From: Vibrio sp. AND4
Lineage (GTDB): Bacteria > Pseudomonadota > Gammaproteobacteria > Enterobacterales > Vibrionaceae
Length of the DNA: 64,000 bases
Assembly: GCF_000171815.1 (NCBI RefSeq)
Contig: NZ_ABGR01000002.1
Coordinates: 1 to 64,000 of the forward strand
Direction: 5' to 3'
Shown here: positions 46,379 through 53,923 of the stretch, one piece after another
How the letters are laid out: each line of letters opens with the position of its first letter
Position numbering within the stretch: the stretch's first letter is position 1
Translations under genes and position numbers: made by a program
The notes under the pieces: model-generated
Seen by the model: only the letters and a program-made list of their open reading frames with translations
Told to the model about the DNA's origin: nothing
Database searches by the model: none

Positions 46379-46588
46379 ATGAATTTTATCAGTAAGTTTA
46401 AAATAAGCGTTCTTTTCTGTATCAGTGGAATTTTGTGTTTAATTGCTTATCACGTTATCGGTTCATCTATAGATGAGAACGGTTTCTTAGTTGAGCCATT
46501 TGGGTTAATTCCTTTATTTTGGTTTTTTCAGTTACTCGCATTGGTGGCTTTGGTTGTCACTTTCGCCAAACTTAGAAAAGCAGACTAA
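46379..46588 (+). CDS. DUF3955 family small membrane protein
   Basis: 69 residues with two helices (about 8-28 and 44-63) around GSSIDENGFLVEPFGLIPL, the conserved loop of DUF3955. Function unknown. Lies 30 bases after ynfA and is followed by a degenerate attC-like repeat, as in an integron cassette. Confidence 0.78.
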   Translation: MNFISKFKISVLFCISGILCLIAYHVIGSSIDENGFLVEPFGLIPLFWFFQLLALVALVVTFAKLRKAD

Positions 46589-46650
46589 ACCGGATGGCGA
46601 GGCTACAAGTAAACGAGGGTTCTTCGTTATAAAAAGTATTAGAGAATGAT

Positions 46651-46747
46651 TCCTAACACTTGGCATTTACCGTGAGTTAGACTTAATGGTTAAGGCGTTA
46701 GGCAGCGGCATTGGTATTGCGTTGCTCATCTCTAAAGCGGGCGTTAT
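46651..46747 (+). repeat. Degenerate attC-like site A
   Basis: After the DUF3955 gene: TAACACTTGGCATTTACCGT, then GACTTAATGGTTAAGGCGTT and finally GCGGGCGTTATG. The order TAACNCTTGGCATTT ... TTTA.TGGTTAAGGCGTT ... GGGCGTTA is that of Vibrio superintegron attC repeats. Not a perfect site; no integrase gene in the window. Confidence 0.6.
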
Positions 46748-46781
46748 GTTTGTCAGGTTAATTGGGGTTTAGGAGTACAGT

Positions 46782-47537
46782 TTGGCTAAAAAATTTTATG
46801 TGGTTTGGAAAGGTCGAGAAACAGGCATTTTCACAACGTGGGCGAAGTGTAAATCACTAGTTGACGGCTTTGCGGGAGCAAAATTTAAATCGTTTCCAAC
46901 TTTAGGGGAGGCGGAGTCTGCATTCGGTAAAAAATCAACAGCACCAAAGGCTAAGATAGTTAAAAAATCTAGAAAATTGAAATCTGTTCCCTTATCTCAA
47001 GAACAAATAGACGCAATGCCATTTGACGTAAAAATCTACACTGATGGTGCTTGTGAACCGAATCCTGGAGAGGCGGGGACTGGGCTTGCGGTATATGAGA
47101 ATAATAAGCTAACCGAACTCTGGTATGGTTTATACCAATCATTTGGTACTAACAATACTGCCGAGCTTCATGGACTCAATCAAGCTCTACTGCTCGCCAA
47201 GGAAAAGCTAACGAAAGGGCGTTCAGTTGGTATCTTTTGTGACTCAAAGTACTCCATCGATTGTGTCACAAAGTGGGCATATGGTTGGGAGAAAAAAGGT
47301 TGGACTAAGTCTGGCGGTGAAATTAAAAACCTGGACATAATAAAACCAGCTTATTCTCTTTACCAAGATATATCATCTCAAATTACGATTCACCATGTGA
47401 ACGGGCATGTTGGCATTGAGGGTAATGAGTTAGCTGATAGGATGTCCATCATTGCTATTGAGTCTAAGGATAAGAATCTTTCTTTGTATAAAGAAATTCA
47501 TAATATTCCAAAACTTTTAGCGATGCGTACTGGTTAA
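46782..47537 (+). CDS. Ribonuclease H with N-terminal viroplasmin-like RNA-binding domain
   Basis: 251 residues from TTG 46782 (TAGGAGTACAGT upstream). The N-terminal 50 residues, KKFYVVWKGRETGIFTTWAK followed by CKSLVDGFAGAKFKSFPT, are the caulimovirus VI/viroplasmin domain that binds RNA-DNA hybrids. The RNase HI domain (about 85-230) keeps all four acidic metal ligands: YTDGACEPNPG, NTAELHGL, IFCDSKYS and GNELADRM, with HHVNGHVG. It cleaves RNA in hybrids. It is extra to the housekeeping rnhA and sits between two attC-like repeats, so it was probably acquired as a cassette. Confidence 0.93.
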   Translation: MAKKFYVVWKGRETGIFTTWAKCKSLVDGFAGAKFKSFPTLGEAESAFGKKSTAPKAKIVKKSRKLKSVPLSQEQIDAMPFDVKIYTDGACEPNPGEAGTGLAVYENNKLTELWYGLYQSFGTNNTAELHGLNQALLLAKEKLTKGRSVGIFCDSKYSIDCVTKWAYGWEKKGWTKSGGEIKNLDIIKPAYSLYQDISSQITIHHVNGHVGIEGNELADRMSIIAIESKDKNLSLYKEIHNIPKLLAMRTG

Positions 47538-47570
47538 TAGACACCGATACAAATCGCTTAATAGTAATTC

Positions 47571-47643
47571 ATAACACGTGGTATTTGCGCTGTGCATTGA
47601 ATTTGTGTTTGAGGTGGAACACGCATATAACAGAGGGGTTAGG
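47571..47643 (+). repeat. Degenerate attC-like site B
   Basis: After the RNase H gene: TAACACGTGGTATTTGCGCT, then GCATTGAATTTGTGTTTGAG and GAGGGGTTAGGT. It shares the central pattern of site A. Confidence 0.55.
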
Positions 47644-47663
47644 TACTCGAAGGTACGGTAATT

Positions 47664-48143
47664 ATGGAAATCACTTTTCGACAGATTCACATTGATGACT
47701 TCGACTTATGCGTTTCTGCGAGAAAAGATGCGTTCTTTTGTAGCTTTGGGCACTACGACGGTTTCGACGATTTCATCAGTGGTTATTGTGAACGAGTCTT
47801 TGACCGGCTAGCGAAGTCAGGATGGTTCTACATCCATGTATTTGTGGATGGTCAGTTTGCAGGGCAGTTGGAATTTCGTAGTTTTTCACCAGAACCGGAA
47901 ACAGGCTATGTGCACCTCATTTACTTGAAGCCGAACTTTCGTGGATTAGGTCTTGCGGTGAAAGTGCAGAATTATATCGTTAGCAATTTGAGAAAAGCGG
48001 GGTGTTTGCGCGCTGTACTTTCAGTAAGCCGGACTAACTACAGAGCACTTAAATTTTATAAGCGCCATGGTTGGGAATTTGTGCGTAAGAATCCTAAGCA
48101 CGATGAGACCGATTTTTACCAATTTTGGTTGAGTCCCCCTTAG
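47664..48143 (+). CDS. GNAT acetyltransferase (cassette-like 1)
   Basis: 159 residues. GNAT fold with the acetyl-CoA loop YLKPNFRGLGLAVKVQNYIV (about 92-111) and a terminal YKRHGWEFV. It resembles the 50752-51228 protein in the opening (SARKDAFFCSFGHYDGFDDF versus AFRKDAYQVSFGHIQGF) and end, so the two are paralogues. It lies between attC-like site B and the His-rich gene. Substrate unknown. Confidence 0.87.
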   Translation: MEITFRQIHIDDFDLCVSARKDAFFCSFGHYDGFDDFISGYCERVFDRLAKSGWFYIHVFVDGQFAGQLEFRSFSPEPETGYVHLIYLKPNFRGLGLAVKVQNYIVSNLRKAGCLRAVLSVSRTNYRALKFYKRHGWEFVRKNPKHDETDFYQFWLSPP

Positions 48144-48208
48144 CTGAGGGTTAGTTGCCAACATTTTAATGTCATTATATTAGCAACTATTTTCCGTATT
48201 TTGTAAAT

Positions 48209-48536
48209 CTAGACTAGTTCAATAGGGCCGTGGTCATCACAATGGTCCCCATGTTGGTGGTGAAGCCGCCCATCAACGATATAGTCTATGTGATCGCCAT
48301 GCTTCATGCCCACAGTCAGGGCCGTGAATATGCCCATTACATGAGTGAACAGGCTTGCACTCATTAGGGTTAATATCACTAAATTGAATCGTATGTTCAT
48401 CGCAATGGTCACCATGCGGATGGTGAAGTTTTCCATCCACTAAGTAGTCGATATGTCCTTCGTGACGTACTGCTGTATGACCACAAGTAGAACTGTGAGT
48501 ATGATTCTCATGTTTGTGTGTGTTAGAGCAAGACAT
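48209..48536 (-). pseudogene. His/Cys-rich metal-binding protein with internal duplication, frameshifted
   Basis: From ATG 48536 the product begins MSCSNTHKHENHTHSSTCGH and carries one unit HEGHIDYLVDGKLHHPHGDH followed by CDEH. A second unit, HGDHIDYIVDGRLHHQHGDH then CDDH, follows in another frame (48209-48310). A deletion near 48305 (about 7 bases compared with the first unit) breaks the frame after CGHEA; as written the protein ends at residue 87. The twin His-rich blocks and Cys suggest Zn, Cd or Ni binding. The intact form is known in other marine gammaproteobacteria; its function is not established. Confidence 0.7.
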
Positions 48537-48637
48537 CGTTCATCTCCTTCGATAAGTTTCTATCTACATATAAAATGTAGTTGTTATCTAGAGCGTTGTT
48601 TGAGTAATTTAGTGAATTTAGATAACGTTCGAAGGCA

Positions 48638-48712
48638 CTAACAAAGCTTGAAGACGGATTACCAACGCTTAGTATTTTGGCTTTGTTTCAGATTAAGTGT
48701 TTACGACACAAT
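48638..48712 (+). repeat. Degenerate attC-like site C
   Basis: TAACAAAGCTTGAAGACGGA, then CCAACGCTTAGTATTTTGGC and GATTAAGTGTTTACG. TAACAAAG with ACGCTTAGTATTTT is the best-preserved left half among the sites. Confidence 0.6.
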
Positions 48713-48803
48713 ACTTTTAGGACAATGGTATGTGTTGTTCGCCCCTTAATTGGAGGCTAGCACCTCGTGGGGTCATTATGTCTATACCTATTGGAGAAAT
48801 TAC

Positions 48804-49322
48804 ATGGAGTTAGTTGCACCATCGTCAGGGTTTAAGTCAGCTTTTGAATGTTTTTATGAGGACTTTGCTCGACACGATGTTGAAAATGCTGAGTACTACC
48901 TTGAGGGTAAAATAGATTTTTTCAAATATATTAGACGCTTGAGTGATGAAGCTGCAGGTAAAAATCTGCGTGAAGGTTATGTGCCATGCAGTCATTTTTG
49001 GCTGATAGATAGCTCAAGATCTATCCTTGGAGCTATTCGGGTTCGTCACAACATCGACAATGATTTCCTGGCTTTAGAAGCTGGGCATATTGGCTATGAT
49101 ATAGCCCCTTCATATCGTAGAAATGGTAATGGTAAGTTGATGCTAAAAATGGTACTTCCGAAAGCGGCTGCTCTTGGCATTGGGCGAGCACTGCTGACAG
49201 CAGATGAGGATAACTTTGCATCGCGTGGCGTCATCGAAGCAAACGGTGGTGAACTTGAAAATATTGTTATAGGTAAAGTATTTCCAAAGCCTCTAGCTCG
49301 GTATTGGGTTGAGTGTAAGTAA
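48804..49322 (+). CDS. GNAT acetyltransferase (cassette-like 2)
   Basis: 172 residues from the ATG at 48804, nine bases after GGAG; the frame is open to 48750 but that part lacks a ribosome site. GNAT features: a beta4 strand LGAIRVRHNIDNDFLALEAG and acetyl-CoA loop GYDIAPSYRRNGNGKLMLKM (about 94-113), then LTADEDNFASRGVIEANGG. Lies between attC-like sites C and D. Substrate unknown. Confidence 0.86.
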   Translation: MELVAPSSGFKSAFECFYEDFARHDVENAEYYLEGKIDFFKYIRRLSDEAAGKNLREGYVPCSHFWLIDSSRSILGAIRVRHNIDNDFLALEAGHIGYDIAPSYRRNGNGKLMLKMVLPKAAALGIGRALLTADEDNFASRGVIEANGGELENIVIGKVFPKPLARYWVECK

Positions 49323-49326
49323 TGAT

Positions 49327-49410
49327 GTAACAATCACTTAAGACAGGTTCGCACGCTTAGTATTTTCACTGTGCGTTGAGTATAGTGTTTAAGGTAGTCT
49401 GCGGTGTTAG
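49327..49410 (+). repeat. Degenerate attC-like site D
   Basis: TAACAATCACTTAAGACAGG, then GCACGCTTAGTATTTTCACT and GAGTATAGTGTTTAAGGTAG, ending GGTGTTAG. Shares ACGCTTAGTATTTT with site C. Confidence 0.6.
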
Positions 49411-49436
49411 CAGTCAGAATTAACAAGGACCTATAG

Positions 49437-49892
49437 ATGGATTTAAAGTATCGTTCAGCTGATTTTGAAGATTTGGAAAGCCTTGTTGCTTTGCTTTCCA
49501 ATGACCCACTTGGCAGTAAAAGAGAGGATACGTCTGTTCCGTTGAATAGTGCGTATCTTGAAGCGTTTGAAGCAATTATACGAGACCCAAATAATGAATT
49601 ACTTGTTGTCGAGCTGGAGAAATCTCTAGTCGGGATGCTTCAAATTACCTTTATACCTTACCTGACGCATATTGGAAGTTGGCGATGTCTTATCGAAGGC
49701 GTTCGGATCCATAGCGACTATCGTGGGCAAGGTTTCGGTGAGAAAATGTTCGCTCATGCTATCGAAATGGCAAAGAACAAAGGTTGTACAATCGTTCAGT
49801 TAACAAGTGATAAGCAGCGCCCTGATGCAATCCGGTTTTACGAAAAACTGGGATTTAAAGCAACACATGAAGGATTTAAACTCGTGTTGTAA
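49437..49892 (+). CDS. GNAT acetyltransferase (cassette-like 3)
   Basis: 151 residues, with RBS AAGGACC before the ATG. The acetyl-CoA loop is GVRIHSDYRGQGFGEKMFAH (about 85-104), followed by CTIVQLTSDKQRPDAIRFYE and KLGFKATHEGFKLVL, typical of PhnO/small-amine acetyltransferases. Between attC-like sites D and E. Substrate unknown. Confidence 0.9.
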   Translation: MDLKYRSADFEDLESLVALLSNDPLGSKREDTSVPLNSAYLEAFEAIIRDPNNELLVVELEKSLVGMLQITFIPYLTHIGSWRCLIEGVRIHSDYRGQGFGEKMFAHAIEMAKNKGCTIVQLTSDKQRPDAIRFYEKLGFKATHEGFKLVL

Positions 49893-49975
49893 GCGCTTAT
49901 CGTTCATATGAATCACTTTAGCTTGATTCGAAATACATGGAATTTTGTGCGTCGCTTTGGCAGTTCAGGCGTTAT
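49893..49975 (+). repeat. Degenerate attC-like site E
   Basis: After the third GNAT gene: ATACATGGAATTTTGTGCGT, then TTGGCAGTTCAGGCGTTATC. The weakest of the five matches. Confidence 0.4.
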
Positions 49976-50016
49976 CTGGAGACTTTGCTATGTCGTGCAC
50001 GCGTCCTAGGTGCTTG

Positions 50017-50049
50017 TAAAAAAATGGCCTACAGTGAATAGGCCTTTAG
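50017..50049 (-). terminator. Terminator after the 76-residue gene
   Basis: On the minus strand a stem AAGGCCTA / TAGGCCAT is followed by T7. Confidence 0.85.
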
Positions 50050-50063
50050 GGTGGTGAGTGTAA

Positions 50064-50294
50064 TTAACGTTCAGGCGTCGTTAGTAATCTGATGGCACGG
50101 TTTACTGCATTGTCGATACCTTGAGGGCTTTCTAATTTCCCGGAACTGGCAGGACCAAGCGCGCATGCGTAGAGAGCAAGCTGCTTATCAAATGTTAGGT
50201 CCAACTTTTCATAAAGATTTTGGCGGATTTTGGCGTGGTGCTCAGGCTCTTTGTTAGCAAGGTTGACGAGAGTGTCATAAATGAGCGTCTTCAT
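50064..50294 (-). CDS. Small conserved protein, 76 residues
   Basis: Soluble, mostly helical protein (MKTLIYDTLVNLANKEPEHH to NAVNRAIRLLTTPER) with its own terminator. A weak AAGGAATTAT site precedes the ATG. No domain or function recognised; I believe it is conserved in vibrios. Confidence 0.7.
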   Translation of the reverse strand: MKTLIYDTLVNLANKEPEHHAKIRQNLYEKLDLTFDKQLALYACALGPASSGKLESPQGIDNAVNRAIRLLTTPER

Positions 50295-50751
50295 ATAATT
50301 CCTTTTTTATGTAACCATGTGCGCATCATTGTATAAGATTTTTGACAAATGTTAAGAAGCATCAATCACAGAAAAATGGTCTGAGAGCAAATTTTCCATC
50401 GAAGTAAATCAGTTCGATGTGTCAATAGCCCCCCTAGAGACATTGATAGGGGGCTAATTTATGCTGCGGTAGCAGATTCAATATGGTAGTAATTTTTAGC
50501 CATAAGATGGAAAAGCTATTTAAAGCGATGTTGATGATAACACTTATGTGACACTGTAGCGTTTTGGGTTTCTTTCACTGTTATTTCACGTTTGAATTAT
50601 ATAATGCTTGAATCTAGGGTTATACCCAATGGTTACTTTACCTCTAAATCAAGTCATTCTCACTGAACCGAGTATTTCGAGGCTATTTAGTTACTACGAC
50701 ACAAGCTGAAAACTTACCTCAAAGAGGCAAACAATAAATAGGTTAATTTAA
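50295..50751. other. Intergenic region with an orphan hairpin
   Basis: About 460 bases. A GC-rich hairpin TAGCCCCCCTA / TAGGGGGCTA (one bulged C) at 50426-50455 is followed by AATTTAT rather than a T-run. No gene ends just before it on the plus strand, so it could close an unannotated small RNA or be a decayed terminator. Confidence 0.45.
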
Positions 50752-51228
50752 ATGGATTTTGTTCCTGTCGATTTATCCCGTCATTTGGATTTATGCATTG
50801 CATTTCGTAAAGATGCGTACCAAGTCAGTTTTGGTCATATTCAAGGGTTTGATGTTCAAGAGATCACTGCATGGCTTACGTCTATTGCGAAAGATCCACA
50901 AGCTGCGTTTTTCCATGTGATCAAAGACAGTAAAATCATTGGGCAGTTGGAATGTCGGTATCCAATTTCTGATAAAAAGGGCCTCAAATTCGGTTACATC
51001 AATTTATTTTATTTGGTGCCTGAATTTCGTCATCAAGGACTGGGTAGGCAGCTTCAAAAGTTTCTACTCAAACTCTTCGCCGACCACAACTGTGTTTATG
51101 CAAGACTAAGGTATATTCCAGGGAATGAGGCAGGTGAACGTTTCTATTACAAAAATGGTTGGCGTCCTGTAGGAAAGCCAGGAGAGCGTGGGCAGTTAAT
51201 GCAGATCGATTTATTGGAGGTGACATGA
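50752..51228 (+). CDS. GNAT acetyltransferase (paralogue of the 47664 gene)
   Basis: 158 residues. The acetyl-CoA loop is YLVPEFRHQGLGRQLQKFLL (about 87-106) and the C-terminal block is ERFYYKNGWRPVGKPGER. Its opening (CIAFRKDAYQVSFGHIQGFD) and end match the GNAT at 47664-48143. The stop overlaps the start of the next GNAT gene (ATGA), so the two are coupled. Substrate unknown. Confidence 0.88.
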   Translation: MDFVPVDLSRHLDLCIAFRKDAYQVSFGHIQGFDVQEITAWLTSIAKDPQAAFFHVIKDSKIIGQLECRYPISDKKGLKFGYINLFYLVPEFRHQGLGRQLQKFLLKLFADHNCVYARLRYIPGNEAGERFYYKNGWRPVGKPGERGQLMQIDLLEVT

Positions 51229-51752
51229 TTTCGATTCGTGACTTTCGGCAAGATGACTCACCAATCCTTTGGGCACTTTTTTACAATACGATCCGAAACG
51301 TCAACATTAGAGATTATACCGAGCAGCAAGTGGAAGCTTGGGCTCAGGATGGGTTCGACTCCCATCTTTGGTCAAAGAAAATGGAATCTATTCAGCCTTT
51401 TGTTGCTGAGATTGACGGATTGATTGTAGGTTACAGCGATGTGCAGCCAAGTGGGTTAGTCGATCACTTTTTTTGCCACCACGAATACCAAGCGCAAGGA
51501 GTAGGGCGTGCATTGATGACTCATGTTTTTAAGCAAGCGGGTGCTAAAGGGATTACACGTCTTTATTCGCAGGTGAGCATAACTGCTCGGCCTTTCTTTG
51601 AGCACATGGGGTTTAATGTCGTGAACGAACAGCAAGTCGAAGTACGTGGTGCCATTTTAACCAACTATATGATGGAAAGGAGGTTGGATAAAAAGCATGT
51701 AATCCATAAACAATGCTTAATTAGTAAGCTAAATCGTCCTCCTGCTCGCTGA
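51225..51752 (+). CDS. GNAT acetyltransferase, coupled to the preceding one
   Basis: 175 residues from ATG 51225, preceded by TTGGAGGTGAC; the longer frame from 51159 overlaps the upstream gene and is not the start. Family: GNAT with ISIRDFRQDDSPILWALFYN at the N-terminus, the loop CHHEYQAQGVGRALMTHVFK (about 86-105) and RPFFEHMGFNVV, like small YafP-type acetyltransferases. The C-terminal 20 residues run over the end of the convergent EAL gene (24-base overlap) and may be recent read-through. Substrate unknown. Confidence 0.87.
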   Translation: MISIRDFRQDDSPILWALFYNTIRNVNIRDYTEQQVEAWAQDGFDSHLWSKKMESIQPFVAEIDGLIVGYSDVQPSGLVDHFFCHHEYQAQGVGRALMTHVFKQAGAKGITRLYSQVSITARPFFEHMGFNVVNEQQVEVRGAILTNYMMERRLDKKHVIHKQCLISKLNRPPAR

Positions 51753-53498
51753 AGTTTGAGATGATAAAAGCGAGTGGATTAAGGTGTATCGGCTTGCACT
51801 GGCGACAGATAGGGGTTTCGAGAACCAAAAGCCTTGCAGGTAATCAACACCTATTTCAGCAAAGAAATGGCGCATCTTTGCGTCTTCAATGCCCTCAATG
51901 ACCACTTCGATACTCTGTTCTCGACACATGGTAATTAGAAACTTCAAGTACTCACGCGATGAGCGATTAGTGAGGGTCTTCCACGCCATTGATTTGTCGA
52001 TCTTAATTTGTGTCACCGGCAAATCAAAGAAACAGTTTAATGAGCTATATCCTGCGCCAAAATCGTCCATAGACAGAGAAAAGCCTAACTCTCGTAGAGT
52101 GTTTAGAGGGGTGATGGCTGCGTGATTATTGTCCAGAATAAAGGTTTCAGTAAGTTCAAGCACGATGGCTTGCGGTGCGATGCCTATTTCATCGGCGATG
52201 CTTTTTATTTTATTTGGAAACTCGCTGTTAAGCAGTTGTAATACCGACACGTTTACATTTACTCGTACTTGAGTTTGGTAACGATCTCGATAACTCTTTA
52301 TAAATTGACAGGCCCTTTCAAAAACTTGATAACCGAGTTCGACGATTAAGCCTTTCTTTTCTGCCACTGGAATAAACTCATCTGGATAAATCTCGCCAAA
52401 CTCTTTGCTTCGCCAACGCACTAACGACTCAAAACTCACCACATGGAGATCAGAAGCACAAACAATAGGCTGAAATTTAACGCTCAGTGTTCTCTCCTCG
52501 AGGGCATTTTTCAAACCTTGCTCAATAAAGAAATAACGATCGACGGCATCACGGGTTTTCTGGCTGTAAACCGCGATGTGGTCTCTTTTTTTCTCGTTTG
52601 CGTACTGGCAAGTTCGTGCAGCTTTGCGAATGATTTCTCCAGCAGAGTGCGTTGGGTCAATACAAGAGTATAGGCCGATACTGATATTGCTCCCTAGATG
52701 TTGGCCTTTATCGACAACGGCTTCGTGATAGTTCTGCTTGATGGTTTTGGCGTATGACTGCAGGTTTTCAATTGGAACGTCATCAAGCACTAAAATGGCA
52801 AAATCATCGTCGTGAACCCTATATACGCTGCAGTTTGGGGAAGGCAAATGGCTTAATGTTTGCAGAAGTTTTTCAACCAAACCGTCGACAAGTTCACTGC
52901 CGTAATGATTGAGGTAAGATTTGATTTCTTCAATCTGGATATAAAAAATTGATGCATGCGTATTTTTGCTGTCGACCAACTCATTAATATTTAAAAGTAG
53001 GTGCGCTCGGTTTGCCATGCCGGATGCATTATCATGGAACGCAACTTGATGGATATAGCTTTCCATTAATTTTCGTTCGGAAATGTCCCTATGGCTACCG
53101 ACCATGTATTGACCGTGCTTGGTCTCTTTGGTCATTGCCACACCTTCAATCCAAACGTATTGGCCGCTTGGTTTGCGAAGGCGATAGGTGGTCGTCATAC
53201 GTTCGTTGTCGGTATTAATGTGAGCATTCACGCGTTTCAATAAATGTTCTTTGTCTAGTGGGTGAACTAAATTTAACCATTTATCTAAGTTAATACGGCC
53301 CGCATTAATACCAAATTGCTCATAAAAGCACTGATTGTAGAAAACCATTGTGCCGAATTCATCCATGTAGAAAAGCCCTTCGCTGAATACATCGAAGATA
53401 TGGATAAAACGTTGTTCGACGATCTGTAAAAATTTACGATCGTGCTCTGAAACAGCTTGAGCAATTTTGTTGTTCAAGTTAGCGCCCCCGCAATCCAA
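51729..53498 (-). CDS. PAS-GGDEF-EAL protein, predicted c-di-GMP phosphodiesterase
   Basis: 589 residues, cytoplasmic. PAS/PAC (about 25-145, with LRKPSGQYVWIEGVAMTKET), GGDEF (about 155-325) and EAL (about 330-575). The GGDEF signature is degenerate (HDDDF at 229-233), so it should not make c-di-GMP but may bind GTP. The EAL part keeps its catalytic residues: ESLVRW (357), the NVS block, ELTETF, DDFGAGYSSL, KIDKSM, EGIED and QGFWFSKPL. It is therefore a likely c-di-GMP hydrolase promoting motility over biofilm. It is divergent from an HD-GYP gene with the same reaction. Confidence 0.93.
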   Translation of the reverse strand: MDCGGANLNNKIAQAVSEHDRKFLQIVEQRFIHIFDVFSEGLFYMDEFGTMVFYNQCFYEQFGINAGRINLDKWLNLVHPLDKEHLLKRVNAHINTDNERMTTTYRLRKPSGQYVWIEGVAMTKETKHGQYMVGSHRDISERKLMESYIHQVAFHDNASGMANRAHLLLNINELVDSKNTHASIFYIQIEEIKSYLNHYGSELVDGLVEKLLQTLSHLPSPNCSVYRVHDDDFAILVLDDVPIENLQSYAKTIKQNYHEAVVDKGQHLGSNISIGLYSCIDPTHSAGEIIRKAARTCQYANEKKRDHIAVYSQKTRDAVDRYFFIEQGLKNALEERTLSVKFQPIVCASDLHVVSFESLVRWRSKEFGEIYPDEFIPVAEKKGLIVELGYQVFERACQFIKSYRDRYQTQVRVNVNVSVLQLLNSEFPNKIKSIADEIGIAPQAIVLELTETFILDNNHAAITPLNTLRELGFSLSMDDFGAGYSSLNCFFDLPVTQIKIDKSMAWKTLTNRSSREYLKFLITMCREQSIEVVIEGIEDAKMRHFFAEIGVDYLQGFWFSKPLSVASASRYTLIHSLLSSQTSASRRTI

Positions 53499-53923
53499 AT
53501 TGCTGCGGAAATAGGCATATATCGGCGAATCACGAATGACATATCTTTGGGCTTTGTCCTATGGATTGCAAACGAGATAATTTACGTCAGATGAAAATAT
53601 TATATAAATTACAAGTCTATGTAAAAAAAGGTTTATTACAGTAATGCAACTAATAATCAGCATTTTAAAAACTTAGTCAATAGTAAATACTATTTGTACT
53701 GAAAAGTTTTTGATTTGATGTTCAAAAACTTCAAAGTATTTAAGTTGATGATGAATGTTTGAGCTATCTCCTCAAATTAAATACGGTCTATCGTGTTTTC
53801 AAAACATCATATACTGACCAAATGCTCATTAATTACAAGTAATATTGAATTCTAGTAACATTAGGTCACCAGATTTCTTATAATTCTTTTTGTAAATTAT
53901 AAATTCTGGTCAGTTTTAATAAT
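53499..53923. promoter_or_regulatory. Divergent promoter region of EAL and HD-GYP genes
   Basis: About 425 very AT-rich bases between two c-di-GMP-degrading genes. No gene or specific operator recognised; AT-richness would favour H-NS binding. Confidence 0.45.
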
